A stretch of DNA of 64,000 nucleotides from Triatoma infestans (GCA_011037195.1 JAAEAF010004354.1:1-64000); one strand, 5' to 3'; positions 44,761 to 56,848 are shown, numbered from the stretch's first letter. Numbers and translations: made by a program. The notes: generated from the sequence alone by a model not told the origin.

Positions 44761-45199
44761 TTGAAAAAAAAAAAAATGAAAAGTAAGTTATTTGAATTTT
44801 TAGAATCCCAGTATTTTCATGATTCCATCAGAATATCTTCAGTACCTAGTAACTTAAATTGAAATCTTCCATCTTGCTAACATAATTATAGAAAAACGTC
44901 AAAGTTATTTATTGAAGAATCTTGACAGTTGCTGGCCACCATTGCTTTTTGTTCACCTTGCATTATCTAGCAGGTAGTTGAAAAATAGCAGACCTAGTAG
45001 TTCCATGCTGAAAAATATGACAAAATGGTGTGTTAAGTGCCTTGATATTTTTTTTTCTTGCAAATAGCTTAGTGGGTTCTTCCTAAAAAATATAAAATAT
45101 AATCTAGTTACAAAATATATATTTGCAAATTTTGTTTAAAAAAAAAAAAAAATTAATAAATAAATAAATTATGCAATTATAATGAAACTACATTTTTCT
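44761..45199. other. A+T-rich sequence, nothing recognised
   Basis: No features identified. Confidence 0.4.
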
Positions 45200-46105
45200 T
45201 AATAACATTTTTTATTGAATATTTACAACTGTTTTATAGGGAACAACAAGTAAATGTGATGTATGAACAAATAGAGAAATGACGTTAAAGTTGTGAATGA
45301 TGGTCATCCAATTATGGCCATCACTAGTCGACCAATCGGTCACGTAGCCAGCGGCGCCTCAGCCGTATGTTGAAGATAAATATTTCCAGCTAAAGGGTTA
45401 GGATGTGATAGGAGTTTTTGATGGAAGCTATTGTAACGAGTTTTGGCAAGTTCAGAAAAGAAATTGGTATTTTGAAGTCATTGTGAGATAGTTAGATTAC
45501 TGACCAAAAAAGGATGCGTTTAGGATATAGCTGAGGATCTTAGATTGTAGGGTCTAAATTTTGTTAATGTTAGATCGTTTTGCAGTTCCGTAAAATTCGA
45601 GTCCGTAAATCCATATGTGAACCAAAAGAGATAAGATATAGTCGTCTTTTATTGTTGAGCGTTACTTTTGAGCGTTTTGTAGAGTAGTCTCTTTAGGAGC
45701 TTGTATCTATTATTCAGTTCAATGCGTTTAATTCTTGTGTGGGAATTCCAAGTAAGTCGCTTTTCCAGGTACAATCCAAGGTACCGCACGTGGTCTGCTG
45801 AGGGAATACGTGAGTTATATAAGTAGACAGGAGCAAAAGTTTTTCATTTTAGTGTAAAGACTATGTATTTTGATTTCTGTGGACTGATTTTTATTCACCA
45901 TTTTTGAAGCCAGGATTTCAAACAATTCGAGTAGGTTCAGTATGCGGGAAAAGGATTGCAGTGTCGGCTGCGAGGTGTAAATAGAGGTATTGGGATGTGA
46001 ACGTAAGTCAGTTGTGTAGAGAGTATAGAGCAGGGGAGTTAAAACACTTCCTTGTGGTACTCCAACAAAGAATCGGATAAATAAAAGATTGAGAATTGCC
46101 ATGAA
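45200..46105 (-). pseudogene. Jockey-like LINE 3' part (J5)
   Basis: Minus strand: FVGVPQGSVLTPLLYTLYTTDL (about 46000-46065), the segment ahead of the catalytic box, then a decayed palm and a region with several stops down to the 3' UTR. The UTR end 'tttacaactgttttatagg' and 'aacaacaagtaaatgtgatg' match J4. The YADD/FADD box is not recognisable. Confidence 0.8.
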
Positions 46106-47442
46106 TTACTTGGAAGAATCGGTCTGTGAGATAGCAGTTAAGAATGAGACTTAAACTACATTTTAAATACATAAAATAATCAATATAAAAAAATAAGTCA
46201 TTTATTTGGACATCACTAATTCATACGTTTTCTTAATTTGCATATAATTTAGATCGGAAAGCATCTCAAAAGTATGGACCTTTAAAAAAATAAAAGCAAT
46301 ATTTTAATTATATCATGTTTTCAAAAACACGACCAATAAGTTTATTTAAACGGACGTTTCGAACATCTTTTGTCATGAAGATGTAGGCGAGTTAAATAAA
46401 TAAACTGTATAGATTTTTGATGATGATTAATTTTAAATGATTCAATGAACTGTTAATTTATTTATATTAAAAAAAAATGGTAATAAGCGAGAAATTAGAC
46501 GAAGAATTATTATAGTAGGCGAGAGAAAAAAAGAACAGTTAATGGGATAATAAAAGTGACAAATTTGCTTCAAGTTTTGAATCTTTACACAAATTTACTT
46601 AACGAGAATGTTATAAACTGTAGCCCCGGAGCAGTGCCTACACGAAAAACGAAGATTTGATTAACGTCACGGATTCCCCAGAAACACCAAAATCAATTTT
46701 TTTGGGAAAATATACGTCTATATTTGTGCAACTAGCATTCATGATTAAAGGATACAATCTTTGTAGCTGTTTTTCTCTAGAAAATTTCAAAATATTTCTT
46801 AAACTACTTTGTAAAATCGTATCTGCGGTTGACCTATTTTCTTTTGAATTCTTGCAAAGTTTTTTTTTTTAATATTATGTATATCATAGAATCAAATTTT
46901 ATAGTGGTGTAGCATTTTGAAGAAAGCTTAACGTTGCCATTATAATTATAAAATAATTTCGCACCATCGGTTGGTTGATTTATTTTGACCAAAACCTTCG
47001 TGTCAGTACAATTCAAGTTTAATTAATAGTCAAACAAGTTTTTATGCTTCCAGCGATTTATTGTTTTTAATATATTTTTATTCCCATATTTAAACCATTC
47101 GCAAAAAAAAAAAAACAATTTTTTCAGACCGAGAGGCCTTTAAACATGTATTTCTGTTGAAAAAACAATAAATTTCAATCATTTATCAGTACTTTCAGAA
47201 AGTAAAAACTATGAGGATGAATGTATTTATAAGGATGACTATATTTATAAGGATGAATTTAAATATTAGGATTAATGTAACTATTACACAATCAGAATTA
47301 ACAAACTAATGTATCTAGCAAATGGCTGTGCTAATGAACTAGCAAAAATATAGTAAAGTAGCGTTAAATTGAAATGAAAATGTTAAGATACTATTAGTTT
47401 TTTTTTTTTTTTTTTTTAGAGTTGATTCGTTCCAACAATCTA
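46106..47442. other. A+T-rich sequence, nothing certain
   Basis: At 46352-46395 the minus strand has an ACATCTT/AAGATGT stem next to CGAAACGTCC, a possible relic of a PLE hammerhead-type repeat. Otherwise unrecognised. Confidence 0.35.
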
Positions 47443-47697
47443 CGGGTGTTTCAAAATTAAACGGCACCATTTTAGGTATGTGTTCTCTATAGCATAAAAT
47501 AATACAAAAGTTCATATATAGTTTTAAATCAATTTATTACAGAGATATTAAGGTTAATGGATTATTTATCGAAAGTCCAAAAGTGTAATACTAACAATTG
47601 CATACCGTAATTAACAATTGCATATAGATTATTTGTTGACAGTTAGTTTAAACATGTGTGCCTGTTCTGTGAGTGACAGTAGATATTTTAGTATTTT

Positions 47698-48560
47698 GTG
47701 TATTATATGGGAGACGCCACAAATTTGTTCACTTTTTCAGAACAAATAGACATGCTTTTAACTTATGGCGAGTTACATAAAAATTATGTTGCTGCTGTTC
47801 GAAGTAACATGAAAAAAAGTTCCCAACCGAAACAAATAAAACTGAAATTGAAAGAAGTCTTAGAGAAAATGGCACATCTAAAGTCTGTACGAGTAAACGC
47901 TGGTCGACAAAGATTTCGGCGAACTGCAAACTTTGAAGAAGAAATACAGGAAGGTGTTCAGTTATCGCCTAGTACTAGCACCAGAAGATTGTCACTTCGT
48001 TTCGATATTTCCTCTACCAGTGTATGGCGAACACTGCGCGAACAAAAATTGTGTCCATTTCACATTACGTATGTGCATAATTTGTTACTACAAGCTTTAT
48101 AGCAAATGCAATTTCTCTCAGTAGTTAATTCGATCAATAAACACGAGATTCTTACTTTCCAAGTTGTCTGCTGGTTACCGATGAATCTTGCATTACAAGA
48201 ATTAGAATTACTAATTTTCGAAACACCCATACTTGGGACGAAGAAAACGACTGCTACCTCACATTACCAACATACCTTTTCTTTCATTAAATGTGTTCAG
48301 TTAACTCCTAGTTCTAGCAAGAAGATTGTCAGTTCTGTATGTCATTATTGTGGTCTTCTTGGCGACAATCTAATCAGCCCCTTCTTTTCGCCACCGAGGC
48401 TTTCAGGAATATCATACTTGCATTTTTTTTGCAAAATAATCTTTATGAGCTTCTAAAAGATATTCCGCTTGCCAATAGGCAAAGGCTTTGGTTTATGCAT
48501 GTCGGTGCTCCAGCTCACTATTCTCATACTGTGACTGAGTATTTATTACTTTTATTGATA
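47698..48560 (+). pseudogene. Mariner-like transposase, N-terminal and central part, broken
   Basis: The first frame (47698-48102) is the N-terminal DNA-binding part: FSEQIDMLLTYGELHKNYVAA, a helix-turn-helix start common in insect mariner-like transposases, then TSTRRLSLRFDISSTSVWRTL, the second helix-turn-helix. A frameshift and deletion near 48100 follow. LLVTDESCITR (first catalytic Asp at 48180-48182) lies in the next part, then LLGDNLISPFF and LLKDIPLANRQRLWFMHVGAPAHYS. The second catalytic Asp, expected in HDGAPAH, is Val here (codon 48501-48503). The gene would be inactive even without the Jockey insertion. Confidence 0.85.
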
Positions 48561-49379
48561 TTTACAACTGCAAAAATACACTGCAACAAGTAAATTTGTT
48601 AAATGACAATCTTAAATAACAGGAGTGTGGATTGGAGAAGACATCCAGCGATGGCACTCCACTATCCTGAGTTATTCTACAAGCTGGTCACGGGGCCATA
48701 TTCTCTTCAGCCGCCTGCATGGATTGTCGGGAATAGTGTTTGAAGAAGCTGGTGAATTAAAGGAATAGGATGAGCAGTTGTGGATGAATGGAATTTAAGG
48801 AAACGAGTTTTGGCTAGATGGTTAACGAAAGGAATGTTTAGATAGTGGATTGGTTTAAAGAATTGGATAGTGAGGTTAGCAACATAGTAGGGTGCATTGA
48901 CAATTTTTCGAAGGATTTTTAATTGAAATGACTGGATACGACGGGAATTGGAACGCTTGGTTGTTCCCCATATTTCTAAGCCATATGACCATATAGGTCT
49001 CACTAGTAGTAGGTAGAGAAGTCTATTATTTTGTAATGTGAGTTTGGATCGTCTGTCTAGTAGTCTTGAGAGTTGTCTGAACCGTCTGTTTAGTTCAAGT
49101 CGTTTGCGCCTAGTGTGGGGGATTCCAAGTCAGTCTTTTGTCTATCTGGAAACCCAGGTAACATACGCTATTTACGGGAGAGATTAGAGTATGGTTAATA
49201 TGGATCGATGGGAGGATTTTTCTACCCAGTGTAAATATGATGTATTTACTTTTTTGTGGGTTAACTTTTATTTTTCATTTTAAGAGCCAAGATACCAGTT
49301 GAAGGATATGTTCTTGTAGAGGGCGATGACTGATTATTTAAACGCAACATATGATAACCGATAGGTTGGTCGAAACAGA
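47847..49379 (+). repeat. Exact 1,533-bp direct repeat, upstream copy
   Basis: Identical, as far as read, to 52025-53557 at a constant offset of 4,178. It begins inside the transposase frame and ends at CGAAACAGA. Confidence 0.92.
48546..49326 (-). mobile_element. Jockey-like LINE tail inserted in mariner copy 1 (J6)
   Basis: The minus strand encodes RFRQLSRLLDRRSKLTLQNN and, in one 98-codon frame (48707-49003), VRPIWSYGLEIWGTTKRSN and VNAPYYVANLTIQF up to a stop. The flanks 'gactgagtattta' and 'gactgattattta' form a ~12-bp target duplication within the transposase gene. Severely 5'-truncated. Confidence 0.85.
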
Positions 49380-49773
49380 TGTTAAATGGGACGATTCCCA
49401 AACTAATGCTGTTAGATTATTTTCTGTGGGGCTGGATGAATCTTGATTTATTGTACGTTCATTGGCAGGGAGGAAGAGTTAAGGAATCGAAACGTGGAAG
49501 CCAGCCGCAGCTAGTATCAAGCATTTGATGCTATAAGAAGTGCCAAAGAAGTATGGATTCGTCACGCTGAATGCTGCATTCAACAAAACGGTGGCCACTT
49601 TGAATAATTGTTGTTGAATAATTAATTATTGTTTGTTAAATAAATAATCTTTTTACCACAATACTCTGTAATTAATTGATTAAAAAAAATATGTGTATAT
49701 GAACTTTTATGTTTGTTTTTTTTGGTACAGAACACATCCTAAAATATGGCCTTGCAATTTGTGAAACACCCGG

Positions 49774-52024
49774 TGAATAATTTATTATAGGATAAAATGA
49801 CTGTTTTACAGATGCAAAGGCCATTGATGTTGTGCACCTTTCAAAATACAAAAAAAAGAAAAGTAAAAACTCAAAATTTGACGGCCATTGTATATAGAAA
49901 ATAAAAAAAAAACTTTAACAAGTTTGGATACTAATGTTGTGTAATTAGTACAATCGAGTCCTTCCTATGATTAATATGTAAACAAAAGGAGTACACTTCT
50001 CTTTAGTAACATTTTTATGGTAAGAGGGAATGGATGCCGTTTTTACATGGTTTAGCTGTATATTCGTGACCAGTCTATCAGCAATAGTTAGCACGGCACT
50101 TATCTACTGGCTTATTCACGGCCTACAAATCTAATCAGTCCATAGAATTCCCTTCTTTTCGATCTTGAGCACTTCGACATTATTATTATTTCTTCATTTT
50201 AATATGATGTTCTTTCATTAATCAGTAGGTTCACCATTATCAAAAATAAATTAGCTTAATATTTTGTTAAAGTGTAGGTCAGTCTTTTAGACAGTATCCT
50301 TCGAGCCAAGTTAATTGGGAAAAACCATATTCAGAACCCTAAATAGGCATTAAGTTTAGCTTGATGGAACATTTGTCCCAAATCGTGTGCTTAAAATCCT
50401 GCATCCACCGCAAAGATAGTCTGGATGATGCTTACTATATAAGAGTGAGAAGTATTTTTCACGACAGCTTTATTGAACCTCGTACAACTGCTAAAAATAT
50501 ATTGCATTATTGCCTTCATAATCATTCAGCTGACTTAAACATGACATTCTTAACATTTCTAAAACATGGGAATGGGCGTGGCAATGAGACATCCAGCAAC
50601 AGGCATTTGGTCACCACTTCAGGCAAACAGTGAACTAGCTCAAGTAGGAGCAACGGCTGGGGTTGCTGGAAATCAGTTGCATTCAAAAGCCTCGTTATCA
50701 AAATTGATTAAGCCTTTGAAAAAAGCTAGTTAATGAAAGAAGCTCAGTGGTGCATAAAGTTAAGGGCTGAAGCCAGGATGAGCTATACTGTGGATTTACA
50801 TGAATGGAAAACCTTTAGAGTAAACGAAGCGGCTGAGATGGTTATTTACTGTCCGATATGCTTGTAAACATCTATCAAATGAAGTTGGTTTAATAAAGTG
50901 AAAACCAGTCTATATTCTTATAACAACTTTTTTTTTTTTAAATACTGGTTGAAAAGTAAGAATTCAAATAAATGTTAAAATAAAATTATTTACAGATGAA
51001 TTTATAAAGAAAATATTCAATAAATTATGTAACCTACGCACCAAAATAAAATTTAATTAATCGCAATTTGAATGACCTGTGCTAATTTATTGCAATACAC
51101 TTTTGAATAATATTGAAAATAATCTATGAATATTTACGCAAAATGCTGAAGTTAATTTTCTCTTTTATTTAAACATAAATTAATTTAAATTGATGGAATC
51201 GATGAGTTGACACTAGAGCCATAGTTGATTTGTTGAAAGTTTGTAGGTCAGTCTGTATGACTCATTACGCAGCACCCAATGAGAATCCACTAAACGTAAT
51301 AAATGGTAATAAAGAATACCTGAATTTTCCTTCAAAATATGATTTTAACAGTCCAGTATGATGATCAATTCTTGAAAATATTTTAAAATATTCCAGTTAG
51401 GTTGATGAAAACTTCAGAATAGTATTTCAATGTTCCCCCACTCTGAGAACGAACTCTTCATAAATGTATTATAAGGTGATGCAGATTGATGGCCAAAATC
51501 TTTAATGGTGTTTTAAATTATTTAGAACAGAGCACCAATTTAAAATATCCAGAACGGAGGACCAAAATGTTTGGGATAAAGACGGTTTGGAGTTCCACAA
51601 TGGGTAGCTCAGAGAAAAGATTGGTGCTATGATAAAACAGATATATTTCCACTATAACTTCACTTTAACAAATGACAAATTGATGATGATGATGATGGTA
51701 CGTTTAATTTGTTAAGTTTTACAAATGATATAACATACATAGAGTTGATGGCGGTGGAGATCGTACTCGCACGAAAACTACAGTGATACTAACTAACTTA
51801 CATGACAACAGTACAGGGTAGCACAGGTCAAAGTTTGTTAGAAATTCAGATACAAAATGCTGGTGTGAACGAGTGTGTGTGTGTCTGTATGTACATATGT
51901 GCGTGTGTGTTTGTTTGCTACACAGATTCTTCTTTTCAACCTTTAATTTTACGATGAATATTAAAATTTATAACTTACTGCTTTACTATTATTAAAAATA
52001 TATCACTTGTACGTACCAGAAGCC
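49774..52024. other. Degraded counterpart of 53.97-56.3 kb, then unrecognised sequence
   Basis: To about 50760, landmarks of the downstream copy recur in the same order but with many bases missing: 'atgccgttttta', 'ttcgtgaccagtct', 'cattaagtttag', 'ctatataagagtg', 'gacttcaggcaaaca', 'gattaagcct', 'agctagt', 'gctcagtgg'. The 90-codon frame at 50361-50633 arises from this and is not a gene. From 50760 to 52024 nothing is recognised apart from short GAT and GT tracts. Confidence 0.5.
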
Positions 52025-53557
52025 ATTGAAAGAAGTCTTAGAGAAAATGGCACATCTAAAGTCTGTACGAGTAAACGCTGGTCGACAAAGATTTCGGCGA
52101 ACTGCAAACTTTGAAGAAGAAATACAGGAAGGTGTTCAGTTATCGCCTAGTACTAGCACCAGAAGATTGTCACTTCGTTTCGATATTTCCTCTACCAGTG
52201 TATGGCGAACACTGCGCGAACAAAAATTGTGTCCATTTCACATTACGTATGTGCATAATTTGTTACTACAAGCTTTATAGCAAATGCAATTTCTCTCAGT
52301 AGTTAATTCGATCAATAAACACGAGATTCTTACTTTCCAAGTTGTCTGCTGGTTACCGATGAATCTTGCATTACAAGAATTAGAATTACTAATTTTCGAA
52401 ACACCCATACTTGGGACGAAGAAAACGACTGCTACCTCACATTACCAACATACCTTTTCTTTCATTAAATGTGTTCAGTTAACTCCTAGTTCTAGCAAGA
52501 AGATTGTCAGTTCTGTATGTCATTATTGTGGTCTTCTTGGCGACAATCTAATCAGCCCCTTCTTTTCGCCACCGAGGCTTTCAGGAATATCATACTTGCA
52601 TTTTTTTTGCAAAATAATCTTTATGAGCTTCTAAAAGATATTCCGCTTGCCAATAGGCAAAGGCTTTGGTTTATGCATGTCGGTGCTCCAGCTCACTATT
52701 CTCATACTGTGACTGAGTATTTATTACTTTTATTGATATTTACAACTGCAAAAATACACTGCAACAAGTAAATTTGTTAAATGACAATCTTAAATAACAG
52801 GAGTGTGGATTGGAGAAGACATCCAGCGATGGCACTCCACTATCCTGAGTTATTCTACAAGCTGGTCACGGGGCCATATTCTCTTCAGCCGCCTGCATGG
52901 ATTGTCGGGAATAGTGTTTGAAGAAGCTGGTGAATTAAAGGAATAGGATGAGCAGTTGTGGATGAATGGAATTTAAGGAAACGAGTTTTGGCTAGATGGT
53001 TAACGAAAGGAATGTTTAGATAGTGGATTGGTTTAAAGAATTGGATAGTGAGGTTAGCAACATAGTAGGGTGCATTGACAATTTTTCGAAGGATTTTTAA
53101 TTGAAATGACTGGATACGACGGGAATTGGAACGCTTGGTTGTTCCCCATATTTCTAAGCCATATGACCATATAGGTCTCACTAGTAGTAGGTAGAGAAGT
53201 CTATTATTTTGTAATGTGAGTTTGGATCGTCTGTCTAGTAGTCTTGAGAGTTGTCTGAACCGTCTGTTTAGTTCAAGTCGTTTGCGCCTAGTGTGGGGGA
53301 TTCCAAGTCAGTCTTTTGTCTATCTGGAAACCCAGGTAACATACGCTATTTACGGGAGAGATTAGAGTATGGTTAATATGGATCGATGGGAGGATTTTTC
53401 TACCCAGTGTAAATATGATGTATTTACTTTTTTGTGGGTTAACTTTTATTTTTCATTTTAAGAGCCAAGATACCAGTTGAAGGATATGTTCTTGTAGAGG
53501 GCGATGACTGATTATTTAAACGCAACATATGATAACCGATAGGTTGGTCGAAACAGA
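52025..53557 (+). repeat. Exact 1,533-bp direct repeat, downstream copy
   Basis: Starts abruptly at ATTGAAAGAAG after unrelated sequence. The mariner left end and first exon-like frame of copy 1 are absent. Confidence 0.92.
52724..53504 (-). mobile_element. Jockey-like LINE tail in mariner copy 2 (J7)
   Basis: Identical to 48546-49326, including the same truncation point and target duplication, so it was duplicated together with the host element and is not an independent insertion. Confidence 0.88.
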
Positions 53558-53966
53558 CCTGTTAAATGGCCACGACGATCTCCCAAACTAATGCTGTTAG
53601 ATTATTTTCTGTGGGGCTGGATGAAGTCTATGATTTATTGTACGTTCATTGGCAGGGAGGAAGAGTTAAGGAATCGAAACGTGGAAGCCAGCCGCAGCTA
53701 GTATCAAGCATGTCCTGATGCTATAAGAAGTGCCAAAGAAGTATGGATTCGTCACGCTGAATGCTGCATTCAACAAAACGGTGGCCACTTTGAATAATTG
53801 TTGTTGAATAATTAATTATTGTGTTGTTAAATAAATAATCTTTTTACCACAATATCTCTGTAATTAATTGATTAAAAAAAATATGTGTATATGAACTTTT
53901 ATGTTTGTTTTTTTTGGTACAGAACACATACCTAAAATATGGCCTTGCAATTTGTGAAACACCCGG

Positions 53967-55136
53967 TAGAATAATTTATTATAGGATAAAATGACTGTTT
54001 TATATAGTTCAGATGCAAAGGACCATTGATGTTGTGCACCTTTCAAAATACAAAAAAAAGAAAAGTAAAAACTCAAAATTTGACGGCCATTGTATATAGA
54101 AAATAAAAAAAAAACAAGTTTAACAAGTTTGGATACTAATGTTTTTAATTGTATAACTTCAAATAAAAAGTAATTAGTACAATCCTGATAAAAATTTGTC
54201 CTTCCTATGATAAGAATAATATGTAAACAAAAGTAAAATAAATAAAATTTATAACTTAATAAATCCTTCCCGAGAGAGAGAGAAAAAAACAAAAGAAAAA
54301 CAATACACTTCTCTTTAGTTGAACGTTTTTTTGTCTTGTTTTTTATTTTTATGGTAATATTAGAGGGAATGGATGCCGTTTTTAGATTGAAATTTAGGAC
54401 ATGGTTTAGCTGTATATTCGTGACCAGTCTTTCATCAGCAATAGTTACCTCCTCTCCAGCAGATAGTTAAGGATTGTGTCGGCACTTATCCTACTCCATC
54501 TCATCAATATTCACTCTGAGCTTATTCACGGCCTATTTGATTGATTATCACTTTAATCTAGTGCTCTATCTCTCCTTCTCACTCTCTATTACTAAAAATG
54601 TCCATAGAATTCTGTTGTCCTTCTTTTTTTTCTTTTCAACGATCTTGAGCACTTCGACATTATTATTATTTCTTCATTTTAATATGATGTTCTTTTATCA
54701 TTAATCAGTAGGTTCACCATTATCAAAAATAAATTAATTTACTTATATATTTATTGCTTAATATTTTGTAAACATAAAGTAGTAGCACTTTAGACAAAGA
54801 TCAGTAATCTTTTACAAAAAAAAAAAAACTTAATAAATTGTGTTCTTTCACAGTATCCTTCGAATTTCCTACATCGCCAATTATTTCCATCTAAATTATT
54901 TTCCTATTTTTTTTATCAGTACCAGAACTAATTGGGAAAAACGATAGTGTACATATCCATGAAAATTCATCTAAAGAATATTTGGAGAAAGGAGAGTGTA
55001 CGTTTTCCTAAATAAAAAAAAAAGCTGTAATTTCATTAAGTTTAGATTATCCCAGTTGATCTAAAATTCAATACAAACAAACATTTCGTAAAAAAAAACT
55101 ATAAATTTAACGAACATTTGTCTTAAATCTTGTAAA
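53967..55136. other. A+T-rich sequence, nothing recognised
   Basis: Includes a GA run near 54272-54285 and poly-A/T tracts. The long minus-strand open frame 53864-54292 crosses the mariner end and is not a gene. Confidence 0.4.
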
Positions 55137-55190
55137 CTGGAGTAAGAGAAAGTCGTGTGAGTGTTTCACACCAGATTTTTTTTAAAATCT
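55137..55190 (+). mobile_element. Family T 3' end
   Basis: CTGGAGTAAGAGAAAGTCGTGTG plus 'agtgtttcacaccaga' and a T run, the exact 3' terminus of the family. The rest of the element is missing. Confidence 0.75.
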
Positions 55191-55239
55191 ATAATAGTGT
55201 ATTTTTTTTGAACGGAAAACTAACAAATATTTTCTATCA

Positions 55240-56214
55240 TCTAAATATATAAAAATTCAGCATCCATATGTTTGTGGCCGCAAAACTTGAAAAGTAGTCG
55301 ATGGATTTACTTGAAATTTTTACACAACGTTGCATTACTATATAAGAGTGTTTACATATACTTTTTATTCCGAAGTTCTCACGGAAACAGGAAATTCCGA
55401 GCGTTTCACGAGTTTGGCAGAAATAGACCAATTCAGACGCGTTGCGATGGGGGCTCACTCTTTGAACCTCTTTCTTAACTACTTATAAGTACCTCTATTC
55501 CGAAGTTTCCACGGAAACGGGAAATTCCGAGCTAAAATCCGTTCAAACGGCTATATTGCATTAGCACTTGCTTCTTCAGGTATTGCTGCTATGTTGATGA
55601 AAGGAGGTAAAACAGCGCATTCAGCTCTTAAACTATCATGACTTAAACATGCACATCACAGAAAATCCAACATGTAACATTTCTAAAACATCAAAAATGG
55701 GAAAGGTTCTTCGGGCGTGAAAAATCATTGTATGGGATGAGTGTACAATGACTCACAAGAAGTTATTGGCAGCATTAGAGACCATACATTGAAAGACTTG
55801 CGAAATAATCAGGCTCCATTTGGTGGAGCATTGTTGTTATTAGCCGGTGACTTCAGGCAAACGCTTGCAGTGATACCTCGCTCAACACCAGCTGATGAAT
55901 TGCATGCCTGCTTGAAATATTCAACTCTTTGGAGCACAGTAAAAAAAATTCTTTTTAACAACGAATATGAGAGTTCAACTTCAAAACGATCCTACAGCTG
56001 CCATATTTTCAAGACAACTCGGTAACGGCACTGCTCCTACAAATCCGGAAACGGGAAAAAATCACCTTCCCATCTAATTTTTGCAACATTGTACATTCAA
56101 AAGAAGAATTAGTAGACAAGTTATTCCAAAGCATCGAAACAAATTATCAAAATCACGCATGATTAAGCCTAAAAATCAGACTGAGCCACAGCGAAGCGTG
56201 GTCGGGTTAGCTAG
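55240..56214 (+). mobile_element. Helitron, internally deleted, both termini visible
   Basis: 5' end TCTAAATATATAAAAATTCA preceded by A (55239). 3' end CTAG (56211-56214) followed by T, with the hairpin CCAC-A-GC-GAA-GC-GTGG about 10 bases upstream. Insertion between A and T, a TC start and a CTRR end after a hairpin are the Helitron hallmarks. The interior has two copies of a 'ggaaattccgagc' motif (55390 and 55519) and part of a helicase gene. At 975 bp it is a deleted derivative. Confidence 0.85.
55545..56160 (+). pseudogene. Helitron PIF1-like helicase fragment
   Basis: Encodes the middle of the PIF1-family helicase domain of a Helitron Rep/helicase protein: ALASSGIAAMLMKGGKTAHSALK, then NMHITENPTCNISKTSKMGKVL, then IVWDECTM (Walker B, 55726-55749). 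A frame change follows, then LLLLAGDFRQTLAVIPRSTPADEL (motif III region). After a second change, NMRVQLQNDPTAAIFSRQLG and a stretch with FCN..-like remnants. The Walker A lysine loop and the Rep nuclease are missing. Frameshifts near 55755, 55960 and 56080 make it nonfunctional. Confidence 0.82.
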
Positions 56215-56235
56215 TAAAACATAATGAGGAAAATG

Positions 56236-56430
56236 ATAGCTCAGTGGTTAAAACAATTAACTCCCACGCATAAAGTACGAGTCCAGATATGCTATTTTCT
56301 TTTCCTAGGAGCCTCTACAGCTTACTGTCTGGTGATGGATTGTGTTGTCTGTAGCGTGAGAACACTGTCCAAAGCCGGCAGTGCACTGAGAAGGCTCCGG
56401 GCTCCAATGACCATAGATATATTAAATTTA
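56236..56430 (+). mobile_element. tRNA-derived SINE, decayed
   Basis: A box TAGCTCAGTGG (56237-56247), a worn B box around 'acgagtccaga', then the SINE body 'ggagcctctacagcttactg' to 'gaccatagatat' and an A-rich tail. It sits 20 bp after the Helitron end. Confidence 0.8.
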
Positions 56431-56797
56431 AAAAAAAATATATATATGAATAATTTAGGTAATGTGCAGTTCACACATTCATGTAAGTTTACTAAATGAT
56501 AACTAGACCATTTACATGAATTTTTAAATATCCTAATGAATCCCCGAAAGGAAAGAGAGAAATGGACTAGATATGTTTTCAGGGATATTGGACATTAGAT
56601 TGACTGACACCACTAATTATAGGACCTAGACTAGATAGACTAGATATGTTTGCAGGTTATCTCAGCCGTACAATACTTACATTGACTGACATTACTAAGA
56701 ATTGATTGTCCTGCAGAAATAGTTGATATATGCAACTACTTGGGTTTGGCAAACTCATAGGCGAACACTGAACACACAATCATGCACACACAAAATA

Positions 56798-56801
<4 letters not shown>

Positions 56802-56843
<42 letters not shown>
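56802..56843 (+). repeat. (CA)n microsatellite
   Basis: About 21 uninterrupted CA units. Confidence 0.95.

Positions 56844-56848
<5 letters not shown>

Larger units (their letters stand above)
47443..49773 (+). mobile_element. Mariner-like element split by a Jockey insertion (copy 1)
   Basis: Terminal inverted repeats of about 80 bp: left from 47443 (CGGGTGTTTCAAAATTAAAC), right ending at 49773 (GAAACACCCG). TA precedes the left end (47441-47442). Inside lie a broken transposase gene and, in reverse orientation, a Jockey tail at 48546-49326. The part after 49380 has many small deletions compared with copy 2. Confidence 0.85.
52025..53966 (+). mobile_element. Mariner-like element, 5'-truncated (copy 2)
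   Basis: Lacks the left terminal repeat. Carries the broken transposase centre (first Asp codon 52358-52360; second Asp again Val at 52679-52681) and the Jockey tail. The transposase C-terminus then reads clearly: RWVGRNRP..., SPKLMLLDYFLWGWMKS with the third Asp at 53600-53602, and EVWIRHAECCIQQNGGHFE before a stop. The right terminal repeat ends at 53966, followed by TA (53967-53968). This half is much better preserved than in copy 1. Confidence 0.85.

Noticed and set aside
50361..50633. 90-codon forward open frame
   Set aside because: Falls in the deletion-riddled shadow of the downstream T and Helitron sequence, so the frame is accidental.
53864..54292. 142-codon minus-strand open frame
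   Set aside because: Crosses the mariner terminal repeat and A+T-rich flank; Phe/Leu/Ile-rich by composition.
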